Below are positions 24,097-33,970 of a DNA stretch of 64,000 nt, one piece after another. Source of the DNA: Dermanyssus gallinae (lineage: Eukaryota > Arthropoda > Arachnida > Mesostigmata > Dermanyssidae); NCBI GenBank assembly GCA_003439945.1, contig QVRM01000335.1, positions 593,501-657,500 on the forward strand, read 5' to 3'. The first letter of the stretch is position 1. Each line of letters opens with the position of its first letter. The position numbers and the translations under genes are program-made. The notes under the pieces are model-generated. The model saw only the letters and a program-made list of their open reading frames with translations. It was not told the DNA's origin and searched no databases.

Positions 24097-27000
24097 GTTA
24101 CCTAAACGACAGAATATAGACGGAATAAAATGAGAACAATGCTTTCCCAGGGCTTGGCTATTATATTTCCTGCTGGAGACGCCAGAATGGCGAAGAAGCT
24201 TTGTGTGGCTTTTATTTGTTTTCCTGTTTCGCTCGTCAACAACACGCCGCCGTCTGAGAACGGTTGGCATAAGAAATGTGACTTTGCATTTGAAAAGGAC
24301 ACCCAGTATAGGCGCCCTCGGGTGGCTACACATCATTCTACACATGCCTTACACCGTTCTTGAAAACCGTCGCAGCAAATGCTAATTTGTAAACGCCTGG
24401 TGACAAACTTAAAACGTCTATTTAAACTTTTGGGCATCGTTATAACCGATGAGTAAAGATTTTGACAAATATAACGCCATTAGTCGATTAGCTGCGCTGA
24501 GTTTGATTTGTAAATTAAATCACATATGTGTATAACACCAGAACAATTGATTCTAAATAAGCATGAATTAACGTCGCATCGTTTTGTCTTTCTGTACCGA
24601 AGAGTAAACTTCAAACGGTCAGATTGAGCGCTAACACTGTCTACGCCATTGCTTCGTTCCGTTTACAGTTAACTGATGACAAATGGGAATTTCCACGTCA
24701 CCATTTACGCTTCCTGCACATCCTTGGTGAAGGATGCTTTGGCCAGGTAAGAACCAAAATAGGCAAGTCCGACACGGAACGCAATGGAAATAAGGGTATG
24801 CAACATACGAAGCGATATTTACTAAGCAATACATAGCAAAGAGATGAGCAAACAAGATACGACTCAACGAGGTTACGTCATACTATAAGTTCTCCTACTT
24901 TTGACGACCTCAAAGTTCTTCGCATCGATCTTGCCAAGCGTTCAGAGTGATGTTTGAAGCGTCGCTCGTACTCGAATCACGTCGCTAATCAATAAAGAGT
25001 ATATGTGAGCTAATTCGTCAATGCGATGAATTAGTTTTCCATGTGACAGATGCTTGTTTGTCGTACATAGTCTTCCCCGGTATCAGCTTATGTAGTTCAA
25101 CAAGAACGGCGGGCAAGCATGGGTGCTATTCTTATATCTTATAGCATATCTTCTGATCTATAGACAGGTCTGCTGAAGTCGATAGGATTGTCTGGCGTGC
25201 GCAGGTAGCAAATAACATTACCACCATCCACCACCATGCATGACGATCGACAGCATAACATCCATTGCCTGCCTTGTTCTGTGTTCTGTGTTCCAGGTGT
25301 GGAAATGCGAAGCGGTCCAGTCGCTGAACGCTGGCGATTCCAAACGATGCCCAGAAGGTGGCGGCGGTAGTGAAAACGGCGGTGCAAATGCCAACGGTAT
25401 TAGCCATCGCCACCGTTCAGGCAGTGTCTCGTCGGTGTTTGTCGCCGTGAAGACGCTCAAGGATAACGCGTCCGAGAAAGAAAAACGAGATCTGCTTAGC
25501 GAACTGGCAATTATGAAGCTGCTTGATCCGCATCCCAACATTGTTACGCTACTCGGCTGTTGCATGGAGAAAGGCAAGCCTCTTTTTGCTTGCAGGCTCT
25601 ATGATTATTATTAGCACATAATTAGCAAACATGATATAAAAATTATTATATATATATAAGGTCAGATTTGCTCTAACCTTTGCAAAATTGTTTTGCTTCC
25701 TTAAGCCGTGGCGAGATGCACTTGCGCCTTTCTATAAATGCAGGAGTTGTAAATGCTCTAGATGTGGGAGTTTCTGTGATAGATACCACGCGGCTAACTG
25801 CCCCCTAGTACAATCGCTGGAAAGCCTGGCAAGCTGAGTTGGCTGAAATGTTTTTTTTCCTGAAATGACTCTAGTCTTGTGTTGTTACTTTTGTATATGT
25901 ACATGGATTTTTTGACTAAGTATTTGACTGCTACCTACAAAGGTGAATAAATGAAATTGATTGATCGATAAATGCAGCAGTACCGCAGGAGTAGGGCAAC
26001 ATATCTACTGGGACAATATATGATTTGCGTATGTGGTGAAAAATAATAATAGTAGTAATAATAATAATAATAATAATGAACACGTTGGAAAATGACGATC
26101 CGCCGAACAGTAAAACAAGAGACGCGACGCTATAATATAATCAAACAAACAATGAGCTCTGTATGACAAAAATGGCTAAAGAAAGTAATGATGACCGGGT
26201 GATGACGTGTCATGCGTTTATTGAAATACCGGTAAGAACTCCCGCAGCTATTTCCCTTATTTTAGGTAACAATTAATCGACTCCGACACACACACACACT
26301 TTGTCTCTATTGGAAATCATTATATCGTGACCATAAAGAGAGTCTGATTGGTCCTGGACCACGAGACCAGCCGTAGAATGACTTCACATAATCAATGCAA
26401 TGTTCAAACTGACCTTTCTCTTCTCTCTGTGCATCGACCATGTGTTCGTGCGCACCATGTGTCTGTTTGCTCCGTGTTGTCGTCTCGTACATTGTAGACC
26501 CTCTGTTTGTCATCATGGAGTACGTCCGGCTGGGCAAGCTACAGACGTTCCTCCGCGATAGCCGTCGGCCACTCGTCGAGAAAAACGAGCGGGCTCTCCC
26601 GACGATGGACCGCGACAGTGGCGATGGTTCATCATCCTCATTTACGTCAGCCTCACTGCTTACCTCGATCGAGCTGACGCGGTTCGGCTACGAGGTCGCC
26701 AAAGGCATGGAATATCTGTCCGCCAAGGTGCGTACGCACGCGCATTGTTGTTGTATTTGCTTATTTTTGGTACCTTAGATTTGTGTCAATACCAAACTTG
26801 ACGCAATTAGACAAAAATATTGATTTCTTCATTTGGTACTTGCATGTGTCGCTGTGTGTTTGTGGGTATTTGGTTGGTAGGCGTTTTGTATTGCATGGTT
26901 ACACTATGGTAGCTGCTTGGCAACACACGAGACGCACATCAGTGCTCTTTGTGTATCAGCACGTGGAAATACCTTAGCCATAATCCTCCCCCCTTCCGTC

Positions 27001-28402
27001 CGCAAGTTAGTGCGATTCGAGTTAAAAATGAAAGCCGTGGCTATTATTTAAGGGTAGCGTCAGCAAAGTGCTCCAGGCATAATCAAATCCATCTGTATTT
27101 AGTGTTTGCTGGCCCCAGGAACTGCTACTCATATTCAATGCATAACATTGCAGAGTAGATTTGGCCATGTGTAATATGCAAATGTCACGGCAGGACGATG
27201 CCGCCCGATCAGATTCAACAGGCAATCGAAGAAGAACGAATCTAAGCACAAAATGCACAGTTCATCCTGCTACGACAACTAGGTTCAGCCCTATTATTGC
27301 GATACGCTTGCAGTCATATGCATTTTGAGTCTGTCGAGAACAAGGCAAACGTCATTTGGAGCGACGCGAAGGAAGAAACCACGATTCCCTAGTACATGGT
27401 CAAGCGTCATTTCTGGAAGTCTGCTCGACGTGCTCGAGCTTGGTGGAGTCTTTTTGGCTGTTAAGTTTGGAGCTGCTTGTGGGAAGAATGCTTAAATCTG
27501 CATGCGTGCAAGCTTGTATAGTGATATATATTTATATATATATATATATATATATATCTGCAGCTGCAGTAGAAGCGACATAATCGTATGCTGCTAGGAT
27601 GGGCTCATGCTCCTCAACTTTCCTGGAAAAACGAACAACAAGTCCTGGATCGTCGCGCAGCGCACGCGTCTCGCGTTGCTGCGCTCATGGACGGTGTTGC
27701 GGTGACGCTGCTAAGCACCGGCTGTCGTTTGGCCATCCTACCGGCGTGCGTGGGTTCTCGTTATGTTTATCTGAGTCGAGCACTTCATGACTAGAACCTC
27801 ACTCACGCCGGGCGGGATACTGGCCCCGTGTCAACCGAACCCCGTCATCGCATGTCCTCATCAAGCCCCCATCACACGTCCATACGTAGTCGACGTCCAG
27901 CGCCAGACCCAGCTGCTGGCAATTTGTTTTTTCGTATGATTTATTATTGACACATCACACTCGATTAGCATACAATCGATTACATCTATCCGAGTAGATA
28001 TATATATATATATATATATATACGTTTTTCGGTTGTAAGAAAGAAGAATGCTATACTAATATGCAGCAATCTTACCTTACAGGGCATTATTCATCGGGAT
28101 TTGGCAGCAAGAAACGTTCTCGTTACTGAGAACCGCCAGTGCAAGGTACGAGAATGCTTTCTACTAGACCAGAAGCTGTTTTGCTGTAAATGTCCTGATC
28201 TGTTTTTCCAGCTACTACTGTCCCTATGCTTACATACTCTTGCTCCAGTATTATTGTTGTTTAAGATTCCTAAGACGCCCTACAGCTAGTTCGTTACATT
28301 TGACAAAAAAGAGAAACGCTGACAATATGAGGTGGCCTTAATGCTGGTATTATTCATACAAACACCGATGACATCTACAGCAATTATAGTGGTGAAAGAG
28401 AA

Positions 28403-28434
<32 letters not shown>

Positions 28435-29295
28435 CGTTTCAAATTGTGTGCGGTCGTTTGGATATGTCTACAGGTGGCTGATTTTGGCTTTGCCCGGGAC
28501 GTGATTTCGTCGCACGTCTATGAGCGAAAGAGCGAGGGTCGTCTACCCGTGCGCTGGATGGCGCCCGAGTCGCTTTACGACAACCTGTTCACTACAAAAG
28601 CGACGTCTGCGGCATTCGGGGTTCTTCTCTGGGAGATCGTCACCCTTGGTTCGTATCTCGATTTCTCATTTTGCTATTGGCTTGCCCTGTTTTTTTCCGG
28701 TTGGTGGTGTAACTTGCGTATGTTATTAGTGTACTGTTTATTAGTATTCCTATCGACACCGATTATGTATATATTTTGTATATATATATAAATAATATAT
28801 ATATATATATATATATATAAGATAAATATATATATATATTACAAACATATACATCTATAGTCTATATATATATATATATATATATAAATATCAATATAGA
28901 TATATATACATAAATATAAATTAATATATATATATATATATATTATATATAATATATATAATAATCTATTTCCTACTCGCATATTCTTACGGTTGTTTAC
29001 GCTGCTCACAAAAACAACAGGTTCGACTCCGTATCCGGGCATGGGCGCGGAGAAGGTCATGCGGCGGGTACGCGACGGCTACCGTCTTGAAAAACCTGAG
29101 CATTGCAAGCGCGAAATGTACAATATTATGTTTTACTGCTGGGATGCCAATCCCGCCGAGCGACCTTCGTTCACCGAGCTTACGCATCTTCTCGAAAAGC
29201 TGATCGTCAGCGAGAACGACTACATTGAGCTGGAGCGATTCCCCGAGCATGCCTACTACAATGTCTGCCACGATCTACCCGATGAGAAACTCTGA
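9788..29295 (+). CDS. Cad96Ca: Cadherin-domain receptor tyrosine kinase (Cad96Ca/Stitcher-like), 8 exons
   Basis: Proposed exons: 9788-10894, 16030-16185, 24669-24746, 25297-25573, 26498-26727, 28083-28145, 28474-28648, 29021-29295; 2361 bases, 786 residues plus stop, with all splice phases agreeing. Order: possible signal peptide (1-18), Thr/Ala-rich segment, one cadherin domain (about 126-228), Pro/Asp-rich stalk, membrane span (about 323-349), then a kinase with GEGCFG loop (about 441), VAVK lysine, HRDLAARN catalytic loop (about 620) and DFG (640). The activation segment (YERKSEGRLPVRWMAPESLYDN) and C-lobe (GSTPYPGMG...DGYRLEKPEHC) fit the insect Cad96Ca/Stitcher family, a plasma-membrane receptor linked in Drosophila to epidermal wound repair. 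Oddities: subdomain IX reads TTKATSAAFG instead of the usual SDVWSFG pattern, and intron 4 begins with GC. The most 5' exon is uncertain. Confidence 0.92.
10938..11322 (+). repeat. (AAC)n tract followed by (GTT)n tract in receptor intron 1
   Basis: Nearly pure AAC from 10938 to 11053 begins about 40 bases after the exon 1 donor. A (GTT)n-rich tract with periodic GTG runs from about 11196 to 11322. The two are complementary and about 140 bases apart. The rest of intron 1 (to 16029) holds a SINE, small triplet and GATA tracts and no gene that I recognise. Confidence 0.9.
12277..12580 (-). mobile_element. tRNA-derived SINE, family A, copy 1
   Basis: Minus-strand copy of a roughly 290-bp repeat also found at 30527-30730 and 54803-55092. 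Read on the minus strand, an A-box region (GGCGGCGCGCACTAGGGGACTAGTGC) precedes a B box (GGTTCGATCC). The body follows: TTGTTGATCGAA, GATAATAAACCACACCG, and the tail motif GCCCGTAGGGAACGGAGGAT. It lies in receptor intron 1. Confidence 0.8.
13548..13725 (+). repeat. Adjacent (GTT)n and (AAC/GAC)n tracts
   Basis: GTT-rich sequence at 13548-13592 is followed about 60 bases later by AAC/GAC-rich sequence at 13653-13725. They form a potential imperfect stem-loop within receptor intron 1. Confidence 0.75.
16030..16185 (+). CDS. Cad96Ca: Cad96Ca-like exon 2: juxtamembrane segment
   Basis: Acceptor ttacag|AAAGGC and donor ACG|gtgagt, phase 0 at both ends, 52 codons. It encodes a polar juxtamembrane stretch including RMPSPPSWVQALEKREPVLK, the kind of sequence that precedes the kinase in this family. 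Confidence 0.8.
18003..18044. repeat. (AT)n microsatellite
   Basis: Uninterrupted AT dinucleotides. Confidence 0.95.
19770..20620 (+). mobile_element. Mariner (Tc1/mariner superfamily) transposase relic
   Basis: Plus-strand frames match a mariner transposase in order. There is an N-terminal stretch with ICKTAYGDQSVS (about 19850-19883), then TGDESWLHGYD with the first catalytic Asp (20008-20040), then QSSQ...RPKK and FCEFLPLGSTIR. After a frame change comes a longer frame with IFHHGNTPAHTSLL and SPDLAACDAFLL. The second catalytic Asp position of the usual HxDNxPAH motif reads Gly, and stops occur at 19881, 20044 and elsewhere. The catalytic centre is therefore dead. The terminal inverted repeats were not located. 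It lies in receptor intron 2, same strand. Confidence 0.85.
22140..23900 (+). repeat. Triplet-repeat block (CTG, ATT, GTT, AAC, CAG)
   Basis: Includes CTG near 22145, (ATT)n at 22516-22561, a G15-class homopolymer near 22635-22652, GTT at 22708-22731, AAC at 22924-23055, CAG/CAA near 23190-23215 and 23448-23466, and CTG at 23815-23850. Open frames here are repeat translations. Confidence 0.8.
24669..24746 (+). CDS. Cad96Ca: Cad96Ca-like exon 3: kinase start and glycine loop
   Basis: Acceptor tttacag and donor CAG|gtaaga, phase 0. It encodes WEFPRHHLRFLHILGEGCFGQ, a receptor-kinase subdomain I with the GxGxFG nucleotide loop. The residue after the loop (Val) comes from the next exon. Confidence 0.9.
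25297..25573 (+). CDS. Cad96Ca: Cad96Ca-like exon 4: kinase subdomains I-IV; GC splice donor
   Basis: Acceptor tgttccag|GTG. It carries a Gly/Ser/Asn-rich insert of about 35 residues between strands 2 and 3, the catalytic lysine in VAVKTLKDNA, the helix-C glutamate in LLSELAIM and NIVTLLGCCMEK. No GT donor fits. AAAG|GCAAGC at 25573/25574 is a good GC-type donor and joins in phase to exon 5 to give EKDPLFVIMEY. Confidence 0.88.
26498..26727 (+). CDS. Cad96Ca: Cad96Ca-like exon 5: kinase subdomains V-VIa
   Basis: Acceptor acattgtag, donor AAG|gtgcgt. It encodes the hinge PLFVIMEYVRLGKLQTFLRD, a kinase insert of about 40 polar residues rich in Ser and Asp, and the helix-E segment FGYEVAKGMEYLSAK. 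Confidence 0.9.
28083..28145 (+). CDS. Cad96Ca: Cad96Ca-like exon 6: catalytic loop
   Basis: A 63-base exon, phase 0 at both ends, with acceptor ccttacag and donor AAG|gtacga. It encodes GIIHRDLAARNVLVTENRQCK, the canonical tyrosine-kinase catalytic loop with Asp and Asn intact. Confidence 0.92.
28474..28648 (+). CDS. Cad96Ca: Cad96Ca-like exon 7: DFG, activation segment, altered subdomain IX
   Basis: Acceptor tgtctacag, donor CTTG|gttcgt. ADFGFARDV and the activation-loop tyrosine in HVYERKSEG are intact, as is the P+1 loop LPVRWMAPESLYDN. The following residues read FTTKATSAAFGVLLWEI. The invariant Asp and Trp of subdomain IX are missing because the frame is shifted over about 12 bases and then restored. 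Confidence 0.9.
28775..28965. repeat. AT-rich dinucleotide cluster in receptor intron 7
   Basis: Several broken (AT)n tracts separated by AATA and ACA spacers, lying 60 bases before exon 8. Confidence 0.85.
29021..29295 (+). CDS. Cad96Ca: Cad96Ca-like exon 8: kinase C-lobe end and stop
   Basis: Acceptor aacaacag. It encodes GSTPYPGMG, DGYRLEKPEHC, the CWDANPAERPSF motif of subdomain XI and a short tail with Tyr-Ile-Glu-Leu and YYNV, possible phosphotyrosine docking sites. TGA is at 29293-29295. Confidence 0.92.
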
Positions 29296-29809
29296 GTGCG
29301 TGAGAGGAAAACATACAAAAACACGGCCATCGGAGAACAGTGGAACACGGAGGCGGCTAATAGAGCCTAATGATAAATACAACAACAACAACAACAACAA
29401 CAGCAACAGCAAAAACACCAACCACGCAACGAGGCGTATCAAGATATTGATGAGGGCGGTTCCGATTGGTCGAATTTAGATGATCAAGTAACAACCCCTT
29501 AAACAACAATCGTAGACGCCGATCGGAAAAGTGCCGAACATAAGGAGCTATTTAAACTGCCAGGTGGAAACTGCCACCTGCCGCGGTTCATCGCGGATTC
29601 TTTGTACATAGTAGAAGTAATGAATAATGTGGAGGTAGTTGTAGTAGTTTGGGACGTATAAACCCGCTAGCCTCAAGTAGAGGGTAGTTAGCCAATACAG
29701 AATGCTACGTCTGCAAACTCGCGCACATAGTCAACGTTGCTGAACGATACATTTGAGGCAGTACGCATTCTAATATAGGAATGAGTTAGCAAAGGGGAGA
29801 ACGAAACGA

Positions 29810-29815
29810 AATAAA
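29810..29815 (+). terminator. Candidate polyadenylation signal of the receptor gene
   Basis: AATAAA about 515 bases after the stop codon, the first canonical hexamer I see downstream. It implies a roughly 0.5-kb 3' untranslated region containing an (AAC)n run at 29381-29405. Confidence 0.45.
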
Positions 29816-29977
29816 ACTACAACCAAGAGGCAGAAATAGGCACATTTATGTGGTGGAACTTGTGTTACGACCTGAACGAAGGCCGTACTTTTGATCTGAA
29901 AGGAGCTTCATCTACGTATGAAGGTCATTTAATTTTTTTACATAGTCCACTTACCGCGAAATGTTAGAATCGAATGT

Positions 29978-29978
<1 letters not shown>

Positions 29979-30040
<62 letters not shown>
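29979..30040. repeat. (AT)n microsatellite
   Basis: About 60 bases of AT dinucleotide with one GT interruption. Confidence 0.95.
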
Positions 30041-30526
30041 AGAAAAAAAAAACAGTGAGACAAAAATAGTAGGAAAGATGCTGCTGTACATAATGATCGC
30101 TGATTCAGTCGCATTTGTTAGTGTTGCAGTTGCAGTACTGACAAGGCTGACAAGATAGCATAGTCATCTGTTGTAATCTCGTCGATAAATCGTGCAGAGG
30201 GGAAGCGCCTTCAAAGATCTGTAACGTTGAATAACGAACTTAATGAGCAGAGAAAGAGGCAGAGTGCCCCTAATGCTGTACTTGCAAATTCGTCCCAGTT
30301 TCTTAGACAAAACGTAAACTCAGTTTCAACTGATATCTACGCGATGCCTGATGTCGGTGTTAGGTACAGGTACTATACGTTTATTAAGGTTATTAAGGTG
30401 GAGAACGTTTATTGTCAGGGATTGTCATATAAGTCAGGGATTCGTGGTTTGAGCTTACTTAATAGCCTCACTCTGTACGTTCAGTAGAGGTAATAAAAAA
30501 AATTCTATTATAAACCCGTTATATAT

Positions 30527-30730
30527 GTGGCGGCGTGGTCTAGGGGGCTAGTGCGCTAGTCATGCTTGCATCTACCGGGGTGTCGCCGGTTTGATTTGTG
30601 TTGTTGTTGATCGAATCTTTTTTTGAGCGATGCTCATTGAGAATAGAAGTTAAACCACACCGCTGAGAATCATCGAACATTCTGCCACAAGGACTGTTGG
30701 GGAAACTCTAGATATCTTAACATGTCCGCT
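30527..30730 (+). mobile_element. tRNA-derived SINE, family A, copy 2 (3'-truncated)
   Basis: Begins GGCGGCGTGGTCTAGGGGG with a good A box and has a B box GGTTTGATTTG. It continues with GAGCGATGCTCATTGAGAATAG and GCCACAAGGACTGTTGGGGA, and stops after ACATGTC. The family's last 80-90 bases, including GCCCGTAGGGGACGGAGGAT, are absent. Confidence 0.8.
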
Positions 30731-32439
30731 TATGCTGCCGCTCTAAGTACTTGCGTATTTATATGTACATGTCAAGCAAATTTATTCCGTTCATCTATAA
30801 CAAATTGTCTAACTTTCTCCTGATCCTTTATTTACTAACTCAAAGGGAGTTTATACGTATTTTGTATCCTAACGATTATAAATTTATCACTTATTATTTG
30901 AGCAGTTGTAATGGCGCGCGAATATGCGCCAAATATTAGTATCACGTTTAAGTGTACTAAAATGCATTGAGAATTACAGGGGGGGCAACATAAGACCTGC
31001 TTTTACTTCAATCAATAACTGAAAAGCTAAACAACTCGCAGAGAGTCGCGAGGAGACTGGTTCTCAAGAAAGTGTCTTGTACATATGTATGTAAGAAGAT
31101 AAGTCCGCGTGTTGAACTCAGTCAACAGATGTCATCTAGAAAGAGAGAAATATATATATATGCATGTTTGAAATAAATAAAATGCTTGTAAACTTTTTAA
31201 TTTGTCGTCGATTTCCTATACTATGCTATTACAACTACTTAAAAGATGTCACAAAGTGTATCAATGATCGTTGTTCCCATCAATGATGCCTTCTGGGCAG
31301 AGGCCATCTTACCTACGACAGTCGAATTCGAACAGGAAAACGAGTTAGCACAAAGGACGGGGCACTTTTAAGACGAGAAAACGTGAGCACTGACACAACG
31401 ATTTTTACGAGTGGAAAATCGTAGCGTCCAAATAAAAGAGGAAATAATGATATAAAAACGGCACAGATGCTCGTAGTCATAATACTCCCTTCTGCATTCT
31501 AGAATTTACCTGCATTCTAGAATTTATTCCAGAGGTAAAATGCCATTCCTTTCACCCACTGTAATGGCGTGCATACAAGTGCAGTCAAAACAAGTTCCTG
31601 TCGGCAATATAATCGCTATATATATATCGAGTATAATCGCTTGCAAAGAAACCGCGTCGCACTGACAACTGTCAGAGATACCACTCAATTAAATTGAGTT
31701 ATCGTTTGACTTACTAACACGCGCCATATTTGTCGATCTTAAAGTGACCTCTGTATTTAACTAAGAGCTCCCATCATGCCATTAAAGGCCCTTGATAGGG
31801 TTTAACAAGTTTCGACGGAAAATAAAAAAAAGTTCCAGATTGGGCTCGCTAAGGGACGTCACCCAACGGTCGATGTTATCCTCTATGCAATAGCATGATC
31901 ACTTTCGGAAAACGTTGATCTACCTCCCAAGCAGCGTTACCCGCGCTGACGAATCGAACCGATTTTCTGACCTGTGCTGTCACGCATAAAGCAACGATAT
32001 TTCAAAGTGAAGGACATCTCGCGAGCTCAGACCATTTCTACCAGGTAGATCACACTGTTCTACCAAACGCGGTGACTTCTCTTGATATCTCAAGGTCGAC
32101 TCTAAGCTTTTGTTTTACACGGCGCACTATCCACTGGATTCGAGTTATTTCGTGGTATATTCAAGAGAAGTTTACTATTTATGTGGAAACAGCACACGGA
32201 CATATTTGTGCCTCAGTATGAAGCCATTTACTTCATAGGTAATTAACATGAATCGGTGATACGTGATCAAAGCGGAACCACCCGAAGCCTATAACAAGCA
32301 TGTTTTAAGTTCCTCAAACGAGCCCTGGGTCTACCGCTTGCTTGCTTGAGTGAGTACAAAAACTTACTTAATTATCTTTGTGATTTCTTCAGCATTTCAA
32401 GGGCAAGCATTGCGATGACAGACGAGTCCCACATTTTTA

Positions 32440-33180
32440 CTGCGGTATAGCGCCTGAAAGGACGCTAAAGGAGACCCTCTGCAAGTTGGTTATAAAACGG
32501 ATTGAGTACGTGGTCGACCAGATCCTTGGCAAAACCCGGAGGCCATTTGTATGCAGTCTGTGTAGACTACGTCAAAGTCTTCCACAAAGCACCTCTAGAT
32601 CTCCTGGTGAAGTCATTCCGACAATCGGGTGTTTGAGGCTCTCTTCTGAGCGTAATTTCGAGCTTCTTTGATGACGACCTTTTTCTGATACAGGGTGAGC
32701 AGGGGCGTTGCGGGTAAGTAGGGACCCACTGAGCTGCGTTTTCTCACTCTTTCGCTTGCCGATTTTGTCGGCCCAAAGAGAAGACGGCATCGGTTATTTA
32801 CCGACCTTCAAGATGGACAGGAAGGCTCGCGTGTATGCTTCGGCGTGCAACGACAATATCCAACCTTAGAACGAGTATGTAGGTCGTGTGGCCGAAAAGG
32901 AGGATTAGAACAGAACTCGAGGAAGTCTTCAGTTTATCGAACCATGCGGTCAGCCGTCTTGCCTTACTCACCGGCAACAGGGGAAATCTCGGGAGTTCCA
33001 ACTGTTTATTGCAGGCCTTACGCACCCGGGCCAGCAGATATATGGTGCCGTATAGCAAGTAGCCCACTAATCCCGAAGGATCCGATACGTATACTTTGCA
33101 TATTCTAGCACTGAGGAACATTTCTGTTCTGCCAGCGAAGTTGAGGACCGCGGACGTCCTGTGTCGCCAACATAGCGTCA
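32440..33180 (+). mobile_element. LINE reverse transcriptase fragment
   Basis: A plus-strand frame around 32540-32690 reads GGHLYAVCVDYVKVFHKAP and DLLVKSFRQSGV, parallel to GGHLYAVFIDCVKAFDKAP in the antisense element at 1.8-3.2 kb. The next catalytic-core pieces (RDPLSC..FSL) and a thumb-like stretch (LERVCRSCG) follow in shifted frames. The Asp of AFD reads His. Same family as the 1.8-kb element, heavily decayed. Confidence 0.75.
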
Positions 33181-33905
33181 CTTCTCAAGCCGCACTAAGA
33201 TACCAAGTTTAAGGGGCTTGTAGCGAGTTCACGATTGCTTCGATAAAACAACAAAATGTTGGTCCCCGCCACTTCGGAGTTAATAGCGTCGCTAGCCAGC
33301 AAGAAACCTTTGCGCCGACCTTGGAGAGCGGGGAGAAGAAAGCTATGAGTCTTATGAGACCACACTCACCCGTTTGAGATCATGATCTTAGTGGCAAGCC
33401 ACCGCAGAAAAATTGGGTGACTTAGCCAGTGCAACAACATGCCTGTTAGATCTGCACCATATTAGACAGTATTGAATCCTGTGATAATCTTACGCAGATA
33501 AAGTTCAGGCTTGCCGCTATCCTTCGATAAAAAGCGGACGTCCCTGAAGGTGTCCTCCTTTGTCGTCGGGCGCGAGCAGCGTGATAAAACTTCATAAACG
33601 GTCTCGTAAGTCTTCCGATGTGGAGCTGTCAGGCTAGTACAGTCTAGTCTGTTGTGCGTATAAAGTGGAAAAGGAACCATGGGAAAACGGCCCGCTGAAA
33701 CAAACTATTGTGTTATTAGGTAGTAATATAACCATCGTGATAATCCAATTAATACTATGAATGCATGACAGACGAAGATGTTTGTTAAAATACATATAAT
33801 GATACCATAGCAATAATATACAACTATATACGAGGCCAGCAGCACGCTGTGTGACATAATATACAGCGAGCGCATCTGATTCAAAAGATACTCGACAAAG
33901 AATGG

Positions 33906-33906
<1 letters not shown>

Positions 33907-33963
<57 letters not shown>
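33907..33963. repeat. (AT)n microsatellite
   Basis: Uninterrupted AT dinucleotides. Confidence 0.95.

Positions 33964-33970
<7 letters not shown>

Larger units (their letters stand above)
16186..24668. other. Cad96Ca: Receptor intron 2 (8.5 kb)
   Basis: Bounded by gtgagt and tttacag. It contains (AT)n at 18003-18044 and 24063-24090, the mariner relic at 19.8-20.6 kb and the triplet block at 22.1-23.9 kb. I see no nested gene; a tRNA-like promoter motif near 16430 (TAGCTCAGCGGTGGGA) lacks a properly spaced B box. Confidence 0.6.
29816..32430. other. Intergenic stretch after receptor gene
   Basis: Contains a long (AT)n tract at 29979-30040, the family A SINE at 30527-30730 and a short 17-bp tandem duplication (TGCATTCTAGAATTTA, about 31494-31527). 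No recognisable coding sequence. Confidence 0.6.
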
